Shown: positions 15,322 through 25,006 of the stretch, piece by piece | How positions within the stretch are numbered: the first letter of the stretch is position 1 | Layout: every line of letters starts with the position of its first letter | Source of the DNA: SFLA01 sp045595165 | GTDB lineage: Bacteria; Bacillota; Clostridia; Oscillospirales; CAG-382 | Direction: 5' to 3' | NCBI GenBank assembly: GCA_045595165.1 | Contig: JAZNZY010000021.1 | Location: 1-64,000 of the forward strand | DNA: 64,000 bases | Notes under the pieces: model-generated | Databases searched by the model: none | The model's input: the letters and a program-made list of their open reading frames with translations, nothing else | Told to the model about the DNA's origin: nothing | Position numbers and translations under genes: made by a program

Positions 15322-16457
15322 TAATACATATAGTAAGAGTGTGCGATATCTGCATACTCTTTTAATTTTTTATCGCATTCCTTTAAATATTCGTGTGCCG
15401 AAAAATCCGGTGAGCGGATAATATCCGAGCCGAAGAGGAGGTCGATAAAGGAGCGTCCGTTATAAACGGGTGCGAATTCGAATTCTACGTTATTTTTGCG
15501 GATAATATCCAAAAGAAGCAAAGCGGATTCAAAGGGGCGGAAGGCGGTTTTATCCGTTATATGGAAAAACACGCCGCCGCACACCTGCCCTGCGTGCTTT
15601 GAAAAGACGGGTGTGAAGTAACAGCCGCGGAGCTTTACACCCGCAAGACCAAGCCTATTAAATTCCTCTGCCGTTTTCTCCCCGTCCAGCCAAGGGGCGC
15701 CGATAAATTCAAAGGGGCGGGTGGTGCCTCTGCCCTCCGAAAGGTTTGTCCCCTCAAAAAGGCAATTTCCCAGATAGCACAGCGCCGTGTCGGGCGTGGG
15801 TATGTTGGGAGAAGGAGGGATCCACAAAAGGTCGGTATCAGAAAAAAGCATATTCCTTTCCCAGCCCTTTACGGGGATAACCTCCAATTTACAGCCGATT
15901 CCCTCTTTTTCGTTTATGTAGCGGGCATATTCGCCCATAGTAAAGCCGTGTCTTGCGGGAAGCGCGTATCTGCCCACGAAGGAAGAAAAGGAAGTATCCA
16001 GAATATTCCCATCTGCATAGCCGCCCACGGGGTTTATACGGTCAAATACCACCATAGTCTTGCCCGAAGCGGCGCAATCCTCCATAGCGTAAGAAAGAGT
16101 ATACATATACGTATAATACCTTGCGCCTATATCCTGAATATCGAAAGCAACTATATCCAAAGTATCCAGCACTTCTTGTTTTATGTGGGGCTCGCTTCCG
16201 TAAAGGCTGTATACGGGAAGACGGGTCTTTTCGTCGGTATAAGTATCGATATGCTTGCCTGCCTGAGCGTTACCCCGCACGCCGTGCTCGGGCGAAAACA
16301 TACAGCGCAGCACACCCATATCAAAAAGAATATCCGCCGTGGAAGCAAGCTGTCTGTTTACCCCCGTGGGGTTAGTGATAAGTCCCACGCGGCGGTTTTC
16401 AAAAAGAGAAATATATTCGTTTATATTGTCAATTCCGTTTAAAACAGTTTTGCTCAT
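15321..16457 (-). CDS. DUF1343 protein, NamZ-like exo-N-acetylmuramidase
   Basis: The 378-residue protein shows the DUF1343 signature: GLITNPTGVNRQ, FSPEHGVRG, PVYSLYG, DIQDIGARYYTY and a C-terminal GRSFIDLLFG. In Bacillus subtilis the family member NamZ releases MurNAc from the non-reducing ends of muropeptides. No signal peptide is visible, so it should act in the cytoplasm on imported muropeptides, unlike the exported Bacillus enzyme. It follows a serine hydrolase gene by 2 nt, echoing the Bacillus namZ-nagZ-amiE-type recycling cluster, but NagZ is absent here. Confidence 0.85.
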   Translation of the reverse strand: MSKTVLNGIDNINEYISLFENRRVGLITNPTGVNRQLASTADILFDMGVLRCMFSPEHGVRGNAQAGKHIDTYTDEKTRLPVYSLYGSEPHIKQEVLDTLDIVAFDIQDIGARYYTYMYTLSYAMEDCAASGKTMVVFDRINPVGGYADGNILDTSFSSFVGRYALPARHGFTMGEYARYINEKEGIGCKLEVIPVKGWERNMLFSDTDLLWIPPSPNIPTPDTALCYLGNCLFEGTNLSEGRGTTRPFEFIGAPWLDGEKTAEEFNRLGLAGVKLRGCYFTPVFSKHAGQVCGGVFFHITDKTAFRPFESALLLLDIIRKNNVEFEFAPVYNGRSFIDLLFGSDIIRSPDFSAHEYLKECDKKLKEYADIAHSYYMY

Positions 16458-16459
16458 AA

Positions 16460-17485
16460 CTATATCTCCGAAAACACGGTATCGTAAAACTCTCTGCGGA
16501 TGGGGTACAAAAGTCCGTTTTCACGGGTGGGGTGAACACGGTTGGTAAGTAGAATTGCGTACACGCCGGTATCATTATCCACATAAAGGGAAGTGCCTGT
16601 AAATCCCGTATGACCGTAGCTTCCTATGGACATTTTGCTTCCCCCGGGGAAAGGCTTGCCTCCGTAAAGCTGGAAGCCAAGCCCTCGGCTTTCGTCGAAA
16701 TCGGGAGTATAGTCGGTAACCGCGAGAGAGAAGGTCTTTTCGTCAAGATACCCTGCCCCTCTTTGAGAAAGCATTTTTGCAAAACGGACGGTATCTTCAA
16801 GGGTGCAGAACACCCCTGCGTTTCCCGAAATGCCATTTAAAAATCTTGCGTTTTCATCGTGAACAACGCCGCACACTATCTCGCCCGTGTCAAAATCCCT
16901 CTCCGTGGCGGCACAGACAGCGTCCGCAGGGGGATTATAAAAGCTGTTTTCCATTCCCAAAGAGATAAAAACACGCTCTTTTACGATTTTATCCAGAGGC
17001 TTGCCCTCGATCTTTTCCAAGATCTTGCCCAAAAGTATATATCCCATACAGCTGTACACGGTTTTTGTCCCCGTGGGATATGCAAGGGGGCGGGAAAGAA
17101 TGGCGGAAACCGCATCGGTATTATCCCCTTTGTAAAGAGGCATATGGGCGGATATGCCCGAGGTGTGTGTCATAAGCTGAAAAACAGTTATATCCTCCTT
17201 GCCAAAGCATTGGGGGATATATTTGCTTATTTTATCGTTTACGGATATCTTCCCCTCCTCCATCATACGCAGGCACGCCATCGTGGTGCCTATAAGCTTG
17301 GAAAGAGAAGCCATATCAAACAGAGTGTCCTCTGTTAAGGGGAGCTTTTCGGGATAAAGGGCGCGGTTGCCGCCGTAAAAGCTGAAAAAGGTTTCGTTCC
17401 CTCTACCCACCGCGGCGGCACAGCAGGGATATGCGCCCTGCTCCAAGCCTTTTAAAAGTATATTTTTTAAGCTTTCCGTATTCAT
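16460..17485 (-). CDS. Class C beta-lactamase-like serine hydrolase
   Basis: The 341-residue protein has the penicillin-binding SxxK motif SLSK near residue 60, YSCMGY near 145 in the place of YxN, and HTGFTG near 295 in the place of KTG. There is no signal peptide. Family members include D-aminopeptidases, esterases and muropeptide-recycling enzymes such as YbbE. Its 4-bp overlap with the TrkA-type gene and 2-nt gap to the NamZ-like gene suggest a muropeptide role over true beta-lactamase activity. The product of the reaction cannot be read from the sequence. Confidence 0.85.
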   Translation of the reverse strand: MNTESLKNILLKGLEQGAYPCCAAAVGRGNETFFSFYGGNRALYPEKLPLTEDTLFDMASLSKLIGTTMACLRMMEEGKISVNDKISKYIPQCFGKEDITVFQLMTHTSGISAHMPLYKGDNTDAVSAILSRPLAYPTGTKTVYSCMGYILLGKILEKIEGKPLDKIVKERVFISLGMENSFYNPPADAVCAATERDFDTGEIVCGVVHDENARFLNGISGNAGVFCTLEDTVRFAKMLSQRGAGYLDEKTFSLAVTDYTPDFDESRGLGFQLYGGKPFPGGSKMSIGSYGHTGFTGTSLYVDNDTGVYAILLTNRVHPTRENGLLYPIRREFYDTVFSEI

Positions 17486-18132
17486 GATTTTGATGTGAGT
17501 CTGCGGATATCCTCTTCCTTGCCTACGGTTACGATATGGTCACCCGACGCAAAGACAAAATCCGCGCTGAACATAGGACGCAGGTTTCCTCCCCGCTTTA
17601 CGCCTACGATATTTATACGGTATTTTCTCAATACCTGCAGTTCGGCAATGGTTTTGTTTTCCCAGGAGCGGGGTATGGGAATTTCGTACATGGAGTATTC
17701 CTCTGTAAGGGGAATGTAATCAAACACATTGCGGGCGCTGAAACGGGTCGCCATACGGAATGCCATTTCTTTTTCGGGATACACCACCTCGTCTGCGCCG
17801 ATCTTATACAGAATCTCTGCCTGAATTTCACGGTTTGCCTTGGTGCAAACGTATTTTGCACCGTGCTTTTTCAAAAGGGAGGTGATTATGAGAGAGGATT
17901 CAAAGTTTTCGCCTATAGTTACAAAGCAAAGGTCAAAGCTGCTGACACCCAGAGAGGCGATAACCTCTTCGTTTGTACAATCGCCTATACTTGAATCGGC
18001 AAAGATAGGCGGAAGCTCCTCTATAAGCTTTTGGTTGTTATCCACCACCATTACCTGATTTTTTAAAGCTATAAACTTTTCTGAAAGATGTCTGCCGAAT
18101 CTTCCCATTCCGATAACGAGAATTGATTTCAT
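17482..18132 (-). CDS. ktrA: TrkA/KtrA-type regulatory subunit of potassium uptake
   Basis: The 216-residue protein has an RCK N-terminal domain with the dinucleotide site VIGMGRFGRHL at the start and VVDNNQ after the second strand, and an RCK C-terminal domain (residues of about 135-216, IVGVKRGG). It forms the cytoplasmic gating ring of the Ktr channel, binds ATP/ADP, and in many Firmicutes also binds cyclic di-AMP through RCK_C. It lies 18 bp after the KtrB gene on the same strand and overlaps the serine hydrolase start by 4 bp. Confidence 0.92.
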   Translation of the reverse strand: MKSILVIGMGRFGRHLSEKFIALKNQVMVVDNNQKLIEELPPIFADSSIGDCTNEEVIASLGVSSFDLCFVTIGENFESSLIITSLLKKHGAKYVCTKANREIQAEILYKIGADEVVYPEKEMAFRMATRFSARNVFDYIPLTEEYSMYEIPIPRSWENKTIAELQVLRKYRINIVGVKRGGNLRPMFSADFVFASGDHIVTVGKEEDIRRLTSKS

Positions 18133-18150
18133 TTTACTTTTTCCTTTCTT

Positions 18151-19518
18151 TTAACCTATAAGAACCTTGCCCGAAGGACGCTCCACGGGAGGGTGGGAAC
18201 GCTTTTCCGCAAGGGAGAGAATAAAGGTGAGTCCGCCCAGTCTGCCCGCAAACATCAAAACCATTAAGATGATACGGCTGGCAAGAGAAAAAGAGGGGGT
18301 AAGTCCCATACTGAGCCCTACCGTACCCACAGCGGAAACCACCTCGAACAGCACTTCCTTTAACCCGAAGGGTTCGATAGCACATATTATCATTGTAGCA
18401 ACTGCGGCGGCGATAAGGTATATTAGCACGATAGCGCTTGCTTGCCGCACCGTATCGTCATCTATCCGTCTGCGGAAGACGTTTACGCTTCTGTCTTTTT
18501 TAGCGCAGGCAACGGTAGCAAATATAAGCACCGCCACGGTGGTGGTCTTTATGCCCCCTGCAGTAGAGCCGGAGCATCCGCCCACCAGCATAAGAAGCAT
18601 TGTGAGCAGTAATCCCGATTCCGACATATCCCCGAAGCTTACCGCGTTAAAGCCTGCGGTACGGGGAGTGACGGCGGCAAAAAAGCTGTGATAAAGCTTT
18701 TCGAACAAATTAAATTCCTTAAACGCCGCGGAGGAATATTCAAACACAAGCATTGCGGCGGTACCGCCCAAAACCAATACCAAGGATACGGTTAAGGCGA
18801 TCTTGGTGTGAAGCAGGCATTTTGAAAGGCGGAAGCGGTTGCGGATAAGATCGTTCCAAACCAAAAATCCCGTGCCGCCGATAAGAATAAGAAAAGCCAA
18901 GGTAAGAATTATAACAGGATCGGTTGCCACGGTGGTGAGGGAAGAAAAAGCCTCCGTCCTGCCGAAAAGGTCAAATCCCGCGTTGCAGTATGCGGATATG
19001 GAATGAAATACGGAATACCATATACCCTCGCCCCAGCCTAATTTGGGAACGAATCTGAAAGCAAGTACCGCGGCGGCAACAAACTCTACCGCAAGGGTGC
19101 CCAAAACTATGTTACGCACAAAAGCGCTCAGTCCTTCGTCCATACGGTCTGTTCCCGAAGACTGCATCATAACCTTTCTGTCGTAAAGAGAAAGGCGTTT
19201 GCCCGCAAAGAGAAATCCCAGGGAGATAACTGTCATTAACCCCAGACCGCCGATCTGGATCATACACAGTATAACAGCCTGTCCGAAGCCCGACCAGCAG
19301 GTAAAGGTATCTCTTACAACAAGTCCCGTAACGCAGGTGGCGCTTACCGCGGTGAACAATGCGTCCCCGAAAGGAACGCTCCCCTCCCCTTTATGTGAAA
19401 CGGGCAGGGACAAAAGCACGCTCCCCACAAGAATTACCAATATAAAGCTTATGGCGATAAGCTGTGTATGGGTAAAAGAAAACTTCTTTTTTATTTTATT
19501 GGGCATAGACGCTGTCAC
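18151..19518 (-). CDS. ktrB: KtrB/TrkH-type potassium channel subunit
   Basis: The 455-residue membrane protein has the fourfold repeated membrane-pore-membrane layout. The four filter segments are visible as ATCVTGL, AYCNAGF, TPRTAGF and GTVGLS, each with the conserved Gly. The intramembrane loop is seen as GGCSGSTAGGIKTTT. It carries K+ or Na+-coupled K+ uptake. It heads the four-gene transcript KtrB-KtrA-serine hydrolase-NamZ. The leader between its promoter and start codon is only about 20 nt, too short for a cyclic di-AMP riboswitch. Confidence 0.93.
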   Translation of the reverse strand: MTASMPNKIKKKFSFTHTQLIAISFILVILVGSVLLSLPVSHKGEGSVPFGDALFTAVSATCVTGLVVRDTFTCWSGFGQAVILCMIQIGGLGLMTVISLGFLFAGKRLSLYDRKVMMQSSGTDRMDEGLSAFVRNIVLGTLAVEFVAAAVLAFRFVPKLGWGEGIWYSVFHSISAYCNAGFDLFGRTEAFSSLTTVATDPVIILTLAFLILIGGTGFLVWNDLIRNRFRLSKCLLHTKIALTVSLVLVLGGTAAMLVFEYSSAAFKEFNLFEKLYHSFFAAVTPRTAGFNAVSFGDMSESGLLLTMLLMLVGGCSGSTAGGIKTTTVAVLIFATVACAKKDRSVNVFRRRIDDDTVRQASAIVLIYLIAAAVATMIICAIEPFGLKEVLFEVVSAVGTVGLSMGLTPSFSLASRIILMVLMFAGRLGGLTFILSLAEKRSHPPVERPSGKVLIG

Positions 19519-19546
19519 CCCTTAAAAACTGTCTTTTTATGCTTAT

Positions 19547-19620
19547 ATTATACCCCTAACGCTTATGTATGTCAACACATTTGCCTCTCTATTGACACAC
19601 ACAAGCGCAAATGGTATAAT
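19547..19620. promoter_or_regulatory. Divergent promoters for ktrB and the 19650 gene
   Basis: Leftward: TTGACA (complement of 19570-19575), 17 bp, TATAAT (complement of 19547-19552). Rightward: TTGACA 19592-19597, 17 bp, TATAAT 19615-19620. Both are full consensus matches. Confidence 0.88.
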
Positions 19621-19649
19621 ATGTTATACTTTTTGAAAGGAGAAACCCT

Positions 19650-20267
19650 ATGCACACGAAAAAATTTCCCTTTTTATATGCATCGCTTTTGTATTTTGTT
19701 AACTCGCTTTTATACGGAGTGTTGGCTGTTTTGGAAGCAAACGGCAAAAAGGACAGGGTAACCCTTTTTGTTACCGCAGTCTTTTGCCTTTTTCATCTTA
19801 CTTTCGGGTTGATACTGTTTACAAAAGAAGCTGTTATTTCTGCGCCCGTATGGAACGCACTTTCCGCTATGGCGCATATTGTCATGGCGTGGATAGGGTT
19901 AAAGTCAATAGCCGTAGTATTGGCGTTTTCTGGGCTTGCGAATATTTTTTTGGGCGGAGAAAATCAAATGGCACCTGAAGTTCACGGTGCGTTTTTCGAT
20001 ATTTACGCTTCATTTGCCGCTTTTATTGCGGGTGTGAACGCGTGTGTAATATTTATACTTATGATAAAGACCCGTGTCCGATTTTTCAAGAAGCTGTGGT
20101 TTGTGCCCGGTATTCTTTACGTCATATACGCAATTTTACGAACAGCGGTTGCCGTGTCGGGTTTCACATATTTTTCTGTAACGTTCGCCTGCATCGCCGC
20201 TATAACCACCGTAGCAGTGTTTATTACGGGGAAACAGATAGCTGTAGGAAGCCTTACGAATTCTTAA
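19650..20267 (+). CDS. Multi-pass membrane protein, function unknown
   Basis: The 205-residue protein has about six hydrophobic helices (near 8-28, 38-56, 66-90, 108-130, 142-162 and 170-192) with short loops and no recognisable transport or catalytic motif. A GAAAGGAG ribosome-binding site and a full-consensus promoter precede it. It stands as a single-gene transcript ended by a strong hairpin. Divergence from the potassium operon suggests, but does not show, a related role in the membrane. Confidence 0.75.
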   Translation: MHTKKFPFLYASLLYFVNSLLYGVLAVLEANGKKDRVTLFVTAVFCLFHLTFGLILFTKEAVISAPVWNALSAMAHIVMAWIGLKSIAVVLAFSGLANIFLGGENQMAPEVHGAFFDIYASFAAFIAGVNACVIFILMIKTRVRFFKKLWFVPGILYVIYAILRTAVAVSGFTYFSVTFACIAAITTVAVFITGKQIAVGSLTNS

Positions 20268-20284
20268 AGATACTTTACCGATAC

Positions 20285-20316
20285 AAAAAGGACGGAGCGC
20301 ATACTCCGTCCTTTTT
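20285..20316. terminator. Bidirectional intrinsic terminator
   Basis: The stem AAAAAGGACGGAG/CTCCGTCCTTTTT (13 bp, 6-nt loop) separates the convergent genes ending at 20267 and 20321. Confidence 0.9.
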
Positions 20317-20320
20317 ATGT

Positions 20321-21037
20321 TTATTTTAGTACTATATACATTTTTTCGCTTGTTTCGCTTTGGGGAGAAAAATCCTTTTCGCCGTAAACAAAAACTTGTG
20401 TAAAGCCTGCCTTGCGGGCGCAAGCGGAAAAAGAGTCTACAGAAAAATACTTTTGCAGAGTAGTTTCGTCCTCTCTTGAATAAACCCCGTCCTCTTCGGC
20501 AAACATAGTAAGGTAAAAGGTGCAATTTTCCTTTTTCCCGTCCCATTGGTTTTGCCAGATAAGCATATCATCATCCACCTCGTAAACGAAGGAATTATCT
20601 CCGTACACCCTCTCATAGCGGTACAGACTGTTTATATCGCACACCATTACCCCGCCCTTTTCCATATAAAGGCGGCAGAGAGAAAGAGTTTTTATAAGCT
20701 CCTGCTCCGAAGAGAGATAATTAAGGGTATCAAAAGAACATATTATGCCCTGCACCGTTCCGTACAGCTCAAAAGAACGCATATCCTGATTAAGAAGCAA
20801 TACGTCCTTGCCGCAAGTATTTTCACGGGCGCACATAAGCATTTCGGGAGAAATATCAACTCCCACCATATCGTAACCCATATCCGCAAGGAGGGTGGTT
20901 ATTCCACCCGTGCCGCAGCCCAGGTCAAGCACCTCTTTTACGGGGATATCCGAATGGGTTTCAAAGCATTTTTTCGCAAACACGGCGTATGGCTCGTACT
21001 GATCGCCGTTGACGGTATCGTATATAAGCTCTATCAT
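20321..21037 (-). CDS. Class I SAM-dependent methyltransferase
   Basis: The 238-residue protein has the Rossmann methyltransferase motifs: motif I VLDLGCGTGG near 37-46, the acidic SAM-ribose contact VGVDIS, and post-I MLMCAREN. The closest family type is methyltransferase 25/11, with small-molecule substrates that cannot be assigned here. The ATG overlaps the stop of the DUF4855 lipoprotein gene by 4 bp, so translation is coupled, although the two functions have no obvious link. Confidence 0.87.
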   Translation of the reverse strand: MIELIYDTVNGDQYEPYAVFAKKCFETHSDIPVKEVLDLGCGTGGITTLLADMGYDMVGVDISPEMLMCARENTCGKDVLLLNQDMRSFELYGTVQGIICSFDTLNYLSSEQELIKTLSLCRLYMEKGGVMVCDINSLYRYERVYGDNSFVYEVDDDMLIWQNQWDGKKENCTFYLTMFAEEDGVYSREDETTLQKYFSVDSFSACARKAGFTQVFVYGEKDFSPQSETSEKMYIVLK

Positions 21038-23595
21038 TCTACGGTAACGGTTATTCTGCCGTATTCGGAACGGCCTGCCATACCGTAATCGGCAACGACC
21101 TCAAACCAATCCTCTCCGGTGAAGCCTTCGTAAGGAGTGTAGATAAAGGTGCCGTCTGCATTTACGGAAACGGAGCCGTTTGCCGCGCTTACCGCAAGAC
21201 GCACTCCTTCAGTAGGCAGGGTAGCTTCGGGAATGATTAAGGTTCCCGTTACGCTTTCGCCTGCTTTGCAGGTTACATTATCCGCATAAGGAGCACCCTC
21301 GGGCACACCCAATTTACCCTTTATAAACAGGTAAGTTTCTTTGTATATACAGTTTATTGCGGGATTAGTGGAAACGTATGCGTTGTAGATCGCGCCGGGC
21401 ATACCCGCAAGATAGTACATATGAACGGAATCTGTCATAAATCCGATCTCTGCGCCAACGTAGAGGTAGCTTCTGTATCTGTCTACCCACTTAACTTCGG
21501 AGGTGCTTTCAATCTCGATCTCGATACTCATACCGTAAAGCTGTGCCATCTTAGCTGCATCGTATATACGCTGGAGAGGAACATCCTCGTTAAACGCATA
21601 GTTGGGCTGGAGGCAAGCGGTATCAAAGCCGAATTCGCGCCAACGGGTGTTACCGGAAGCACTGAAATAAGGAATCCAAGTGGTCTGGTAACCAAGACTT
21701 CTTATATAATCGCAGATATAATTGCAAAGCTCCTGAACGTGAGGATCGGATCCGCTCATTTCTTCAACAAACCAATAGAAGCCGGAAAGACGGACGGAAT
21801 CATAGCCTTTTTCCTTAAAGCCCTTGACCTGCTCGTCTACAAACCATTTAAGAACCGCTTTTCTGTCCTCGATCTTGGTAAAGTCCATCTGCTTGCCGTT
21901 AAGCTCGCCGAAATTGGTTGCGCCGTAAACGGGATAGAAGAGGGAAAGGTATGTGCCCACGGAATAATCCTCGCCGATCTCGGGAAGAGCTTCCTTCATT
22001 TCATCAACGGCGGCGTCAAGTGCGTCGAAGTTGTAGTCTGCCATAAACTGCCAGTCGATCCAAGCCTGCCACTCTTCTCTGGTAAGCTCTTTTTTCTGTC
22101 CGCCGGAATAGAGATACTTAACGTAAGGCAGATACATAAAGCCATCGAAATAAGTATCCTTTATCTCGCCCTTTTCAAGATATGCAACGTATGCAAGATA
22201 CTGTTCCTTGGTAACCTTTACTTCGTTGGGGCAAAGGTAGGAAAGCACTACATCGTGCATACCGTCGTACTGATCGGGAGTGCCGTAGCCGGAACTTACT
22301 GCGGGCGCTTTTATGGGAGTTTCGGAGGGATGGGCGGCGTTTTTGCCGTCGCAAGTGCCGAAAATTTCGATCTCATCAAGATAAACGTGTGCGGCAATAG
22401 AGAATGCTATCTTAACGTATCTTGCTTTATACGCTTTATCAAACTTTCCGCCGAAGTTTACCTTTGCGCTGGATGCATCGGAGGTGTTTTTCTCCTCGTA
22501 AACGGTGTGCCACTCCTTGCCGTCTACGGAAACGGAAACAGAAAACGTTTCGGGCAGACGGATGCCGGGCTGATGGGACGCCAAAAAGCCTACCTTCACT
22601 TCGTCCACAGCGGCAATACCGCCCAGGTCGAATACAGCGATTCTGCCGGTGCCGTGAGTGTTACGGAACCAATTGCTGTCGCTCATAGTCGCCTGCTTTG
22701 CATACTTACCGTCGGTAAGCTTGCCTGTATCGGGAGTAGTATTGTAATTGGAATTTATGTAGTCGGTACCTACATCGGTAAGAGCTTCGTAGGTAAGGGG
22801 ATTGATACCGAGAAGCAAATTCTTGCGGTCTGTAAATCCTCCAAGATAGGTTTCTTCCTCTATAACGGGAATTCCCTGCGCGCCGTAATAGGTATTGATA
22901 CCGCTGAGGTTATCGGACGCCTTTTCGGCATAGGAATATACGCAAATTTCATCCAACAGCATATACTCGCTGTTAATTCCCTCAAAGGTAAACTTAACGT
23001 ATCTTGCACTTACAACGCCCTGAAGGTTTACGCAGATCATATGCTTTGCTTTGTCTTTTTCGGTACCGGAGAACTGATAAATACCTATATTCTTCCAGTT
23101 TTCCCCGTCTTCGGAAACGCTTACGAATACTGCTGTGCACACGTCTACGCCATACTCTGTATTTTTGCAGGAGGACGCTTCGAAATCGCTTAAGTTTTCC
23201 TTAACTGCACCCAGGTCGATAACAACAGACGCGCCTGCGCCGGTAACAGCCATCCAGCCCGTTTTTACAAACTTGTAATGGGTTTCTTTGAATTCGCCGT
23301 CGGTAAGCAGACTTCCCTTGTTGGGGAATTTTTCGTTATCGCCGCTTGACACGGTATAGGATTTACCCTCGGCAACGTTTACTCTGTCGCCGCTTCTGTC
23401 CGCCTCGCCCTTGATGGCAGAGGTACGGTCGGAAAGCATTTTTTCTATACTTTCTTTTGTAAGAGTATAGGAAACGCCGTGAACTACATCGTCGGAAACG
23501 GTTTCGCTTACGTCGCCGGAGCTTTCATTTCCGCCGGTAGTACAAGCGGAAAGAAGCAGGATCGCCGCAAGGAATACACACATCAGCTTTTTCAT
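21034..23595 (-). CDS. DUF4855 lipoprotein with two discoidin-like domains and an Ig-like tail
   Basis: The 853-residue protein starts with a lipoprotein signal (LLSACTT, Cys18). Two discoidin-like carbohydrate-binding modules follow (about 55-220 and 260-415; each ends with a strand such as LDEICVYSY or LDEIEIFG). A DUF4855 domain covers about 435-770, with conserved segments FDGFMYLPYVKY, VRLSGFYWFVEE and WIPYFSASG. The last 80 residues form a tandem Ig/cadherin-like repeat. DUF4855 resembles TIM-barrel glycosidases, so glycan cleavage at the cell surface is plausible but unproven. A clear AAAGGAG precedes the start. Confidence 0.85.
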   Translation of the reverse strand: MKKLMCVFLAAILLLSACTTGGNESSGDVSETVSDDVVHGVSYTLTKESIEKMLSDRTSAIKGEADRSGDRVNVAEGKSYTVSSGDNEKFPNKGSLLTDGEFKETHYKFVKTGWMAVTGAGASVVIDLGAVKENLSDFEASSCKNTEYGVDVCTAVFVSVSEDGENWKNIGIYQFSGTEKDKAKHMICVNLQGVVSARYVKFTFEGINSEYMLLDEICVYSYAEKASDNLSGINTYYGAQGIPVIEEETYLGGFTDRKNLLLGINPLTYEALTDVGTDYINSNYNTTPDTGKLTDGKYAKQATMSDSNWFRNTHGTGRIAVFDLGGIAAVDEVKVGFLASHQPGIRLPETFSVSVSVDGKEWHTVYEEKNTSDASSAKVNFGGKFDKAYKARYVKIAFSIAAHVYLDEIEIFGTCDGKNAAHPSETPIKAPAVSSGYGTPDQYDGMHDVVLSYLCPNEVKVTKEQYLAYVAYLEKGEIKDTYFDGFMYLPYVKYLYSGGQKKELTREEWQAWIDWQFMADYNFDALDAAVDEMKEALPEIGEDYSVGTYLSLFYPVYGATNFGELNGKQMDFTKIEDRKAVLKWFVDEQVKGFKEKGYDSVRLSGFYWFVEEMSGSDPHVQELCNYICDYIRSLGYQTTWIPYFSASGNTRWREFGFDTACLQPNYAFNEDVPLQRIYDAAKMAQLYGMSIEIEIESTSEVKWVDRYRSYLYVGAEIGFMTDSVHMYYLAGMPGAIYNAYVSTNPAINCIYKETYLFIKGKLGVPEGAPYADNVTCKAGESVTGTLIIPEATLPTEGVRLAVSAANGSVSVNADGTFIYTPYEGFTGEDWFEVVADYGMAGRSEYGRITVTVE

Positions 23596-23670
23596 TTTTT
23601 GTTCTCCTTTATTATAAAATAAAAAGCGGGAGCGGCAATGTACCGTCCCGCATAACTTTTGATTATATTA

Positions 23671-24963
23671 CTATATTACTTTCTGAGCATTGCTTCCGTC
23701 AGGAACGTATATCTTTTTAATATCTGCTCCCACGCCGCGGAGCTTTTCACAAAGATGCTCATAGCCGCGCTCGATATGATAAATATTATCGATAATGGTT
23801 TCACCTTCGGTTGCCAGTGCCGCAATTACCATTGCCGCACCTGCGCGGAGGTCGGAGCATTTTACAGCCGCAGGCTTTAAGGGCTTGCCGCCCTCAATAA
23901 CGGCTTTTCTGCCGTCCACCGTAATAACGGCGCCCATACGGGTAAGCTCCTCAACATACTTGAAGCGGGTATCCCACACGCCCTCGGTAAGAATACTCGT
24001 GCCCTGTGCAAGACAAAGCAAAACGCATATCTGGGGGTTCATATCCGTGGGATAACCGGGATAAGGCATTGTTTTTACGTTTATTCTGCGGAGAGGCTCC
24101 TTTGCGGGCTTTACACGCACCGCATCGCCGTAGTCCTCTATCTCCACACCCATTTCCTCCAATTTTGCGGTAATGGATTCAAGGTGCTTGGGAATTACGT
24201 TTTCTATGGTAAGATCGCTTCCCGTAGCGGCGGCAGCCATCATAAATGTGCCTGCTTCGATCATATCGGGAATTATAGCGTAAGTAACGCCGTGAAGGGA
24301 TTCCACGCCGCGGATCTTTATAACGTCCGTTCCTGCGCCGGAAATATCCGCGCCGCAGGTGTTAAGGAAGTTAGCCACGTCAACTATATGAGGCTCTTTT
24401 GCGGCGTTATCGATGACTGTCATTCCCTTTGCCATTACGGCGGCGAGCATAATGTTTATGGTTGCGCCAACGGAAACTATATCCATATATATGGACGATC
24501 CCGTAAGTCCTTCGGGAGCAGTACAGCTGATGCAGCCGTCCACCACCTCAACCTTTGCGCCCAGCGCCTCAAAGCCCTTGATATGCTGGTCGATAGGTCT
24601 TACGCCGAAATCACATCCGCCGGGGCAGGCTGCGCGAGAAATACCGAATCTGCCAAGCTCTGCGCCTACAACGTAATATGAGGCGCGCATACTGCGTGCC
24701 AGTTCGTAAGGCGTGGTGCCGGGACGTACGCCCGCGGTGTCTATCTCCACAGTAGTGCGGTCCAGCATTCTGACATTTGCGCCCAAAGCGGACAAAATAT
24801 CCAGAGCAGCCTTTATATCGCTTATTTCGGGAAGGTTTTCAATAACACATTTATCCCCTACCAGAATAGTTCCCAGCAAGATGGGGAGGGCGGCGTTTTT
24901 CATACCGCCAACAGTTATACTGCCGTGAAGACGTTTGCCGCCTATGACAGAGATCTTTTCCAT
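23671..24963 (-). CDS. murA: UDP-N-acetylglucosamine 1-carboxyvinyltransferase
   Basis: The 430-residue enzyme transfers enolpyruvate from PEP to UDP-GlcNAc, the first committed step of peptidoglycan synthesis. KNAALPILLG near 22 contains the conserved Lys-Asn pair, and CPGGCDFGVRPIDQH near 114-128 holds the catalytic, fosfomycin-sensitive Cys. The C-terminal part has the usual PGYPTDMNPQ motif. Length is as expected. It has its own promoter (25007-25035, minus strand) and stands between the DUF4855 gene and RNase J. Confidence 0.95.
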   Translation of the reverse strand: MEKISVIGGKRLHGSITVGGMKNAALPILLGTILVGDKCVIENLPEISDIKAALDILSALGANVRMLDRTTVEIDTAGVRPGTTPYELARSMRASYYVVGAELGRFGISRAACPGGCDFGVRPIDQHIKGFEALGAKVEVVDGCISCTAPEGLTGSSIYMDIVSVGATINIMLAAVMAKGMTVIDNAAKEPHIVDVANFLNTCGADISGAGTDVIKIRGVESLHGVTYAIIPDMIEAGTFMMAAAATGSDLTIENVIPKHLESITAKLEEMGVEIEDYGDAVRVKPAKEPLRRINVKTMPYPGYPTDMNPQICVLLCLAQGTSILTEGVWDTRFKYVEELTRMGAVITVDGRKAVIEGGKPLKPAAVKCSDLRAGAAMVIAALATEGETIIDNIYHIERGYEHLCEKLRGVGADIKKIYVPDGSNAQKVI

Positions 24964-25006
24964 TTATATACACCTTTCGGATACGTTTTCATAAATACTC
25001 GACAAT

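Noticed and set aside
19519..19650. Cyclic di-AMP riboswitch before ktrB
   Set aside because: The promoter leaves a leader of only about 20 nt before the ktrB start, which is too short for that aptamer.
21421..23193. A 590-codon open frame on the + strand
   Set aside because: It is antisense to the DUF4855 lipoprotein gene, has no ribosome-binding site, and gives no recognisable protein; biased third positions leave long shadow frames.
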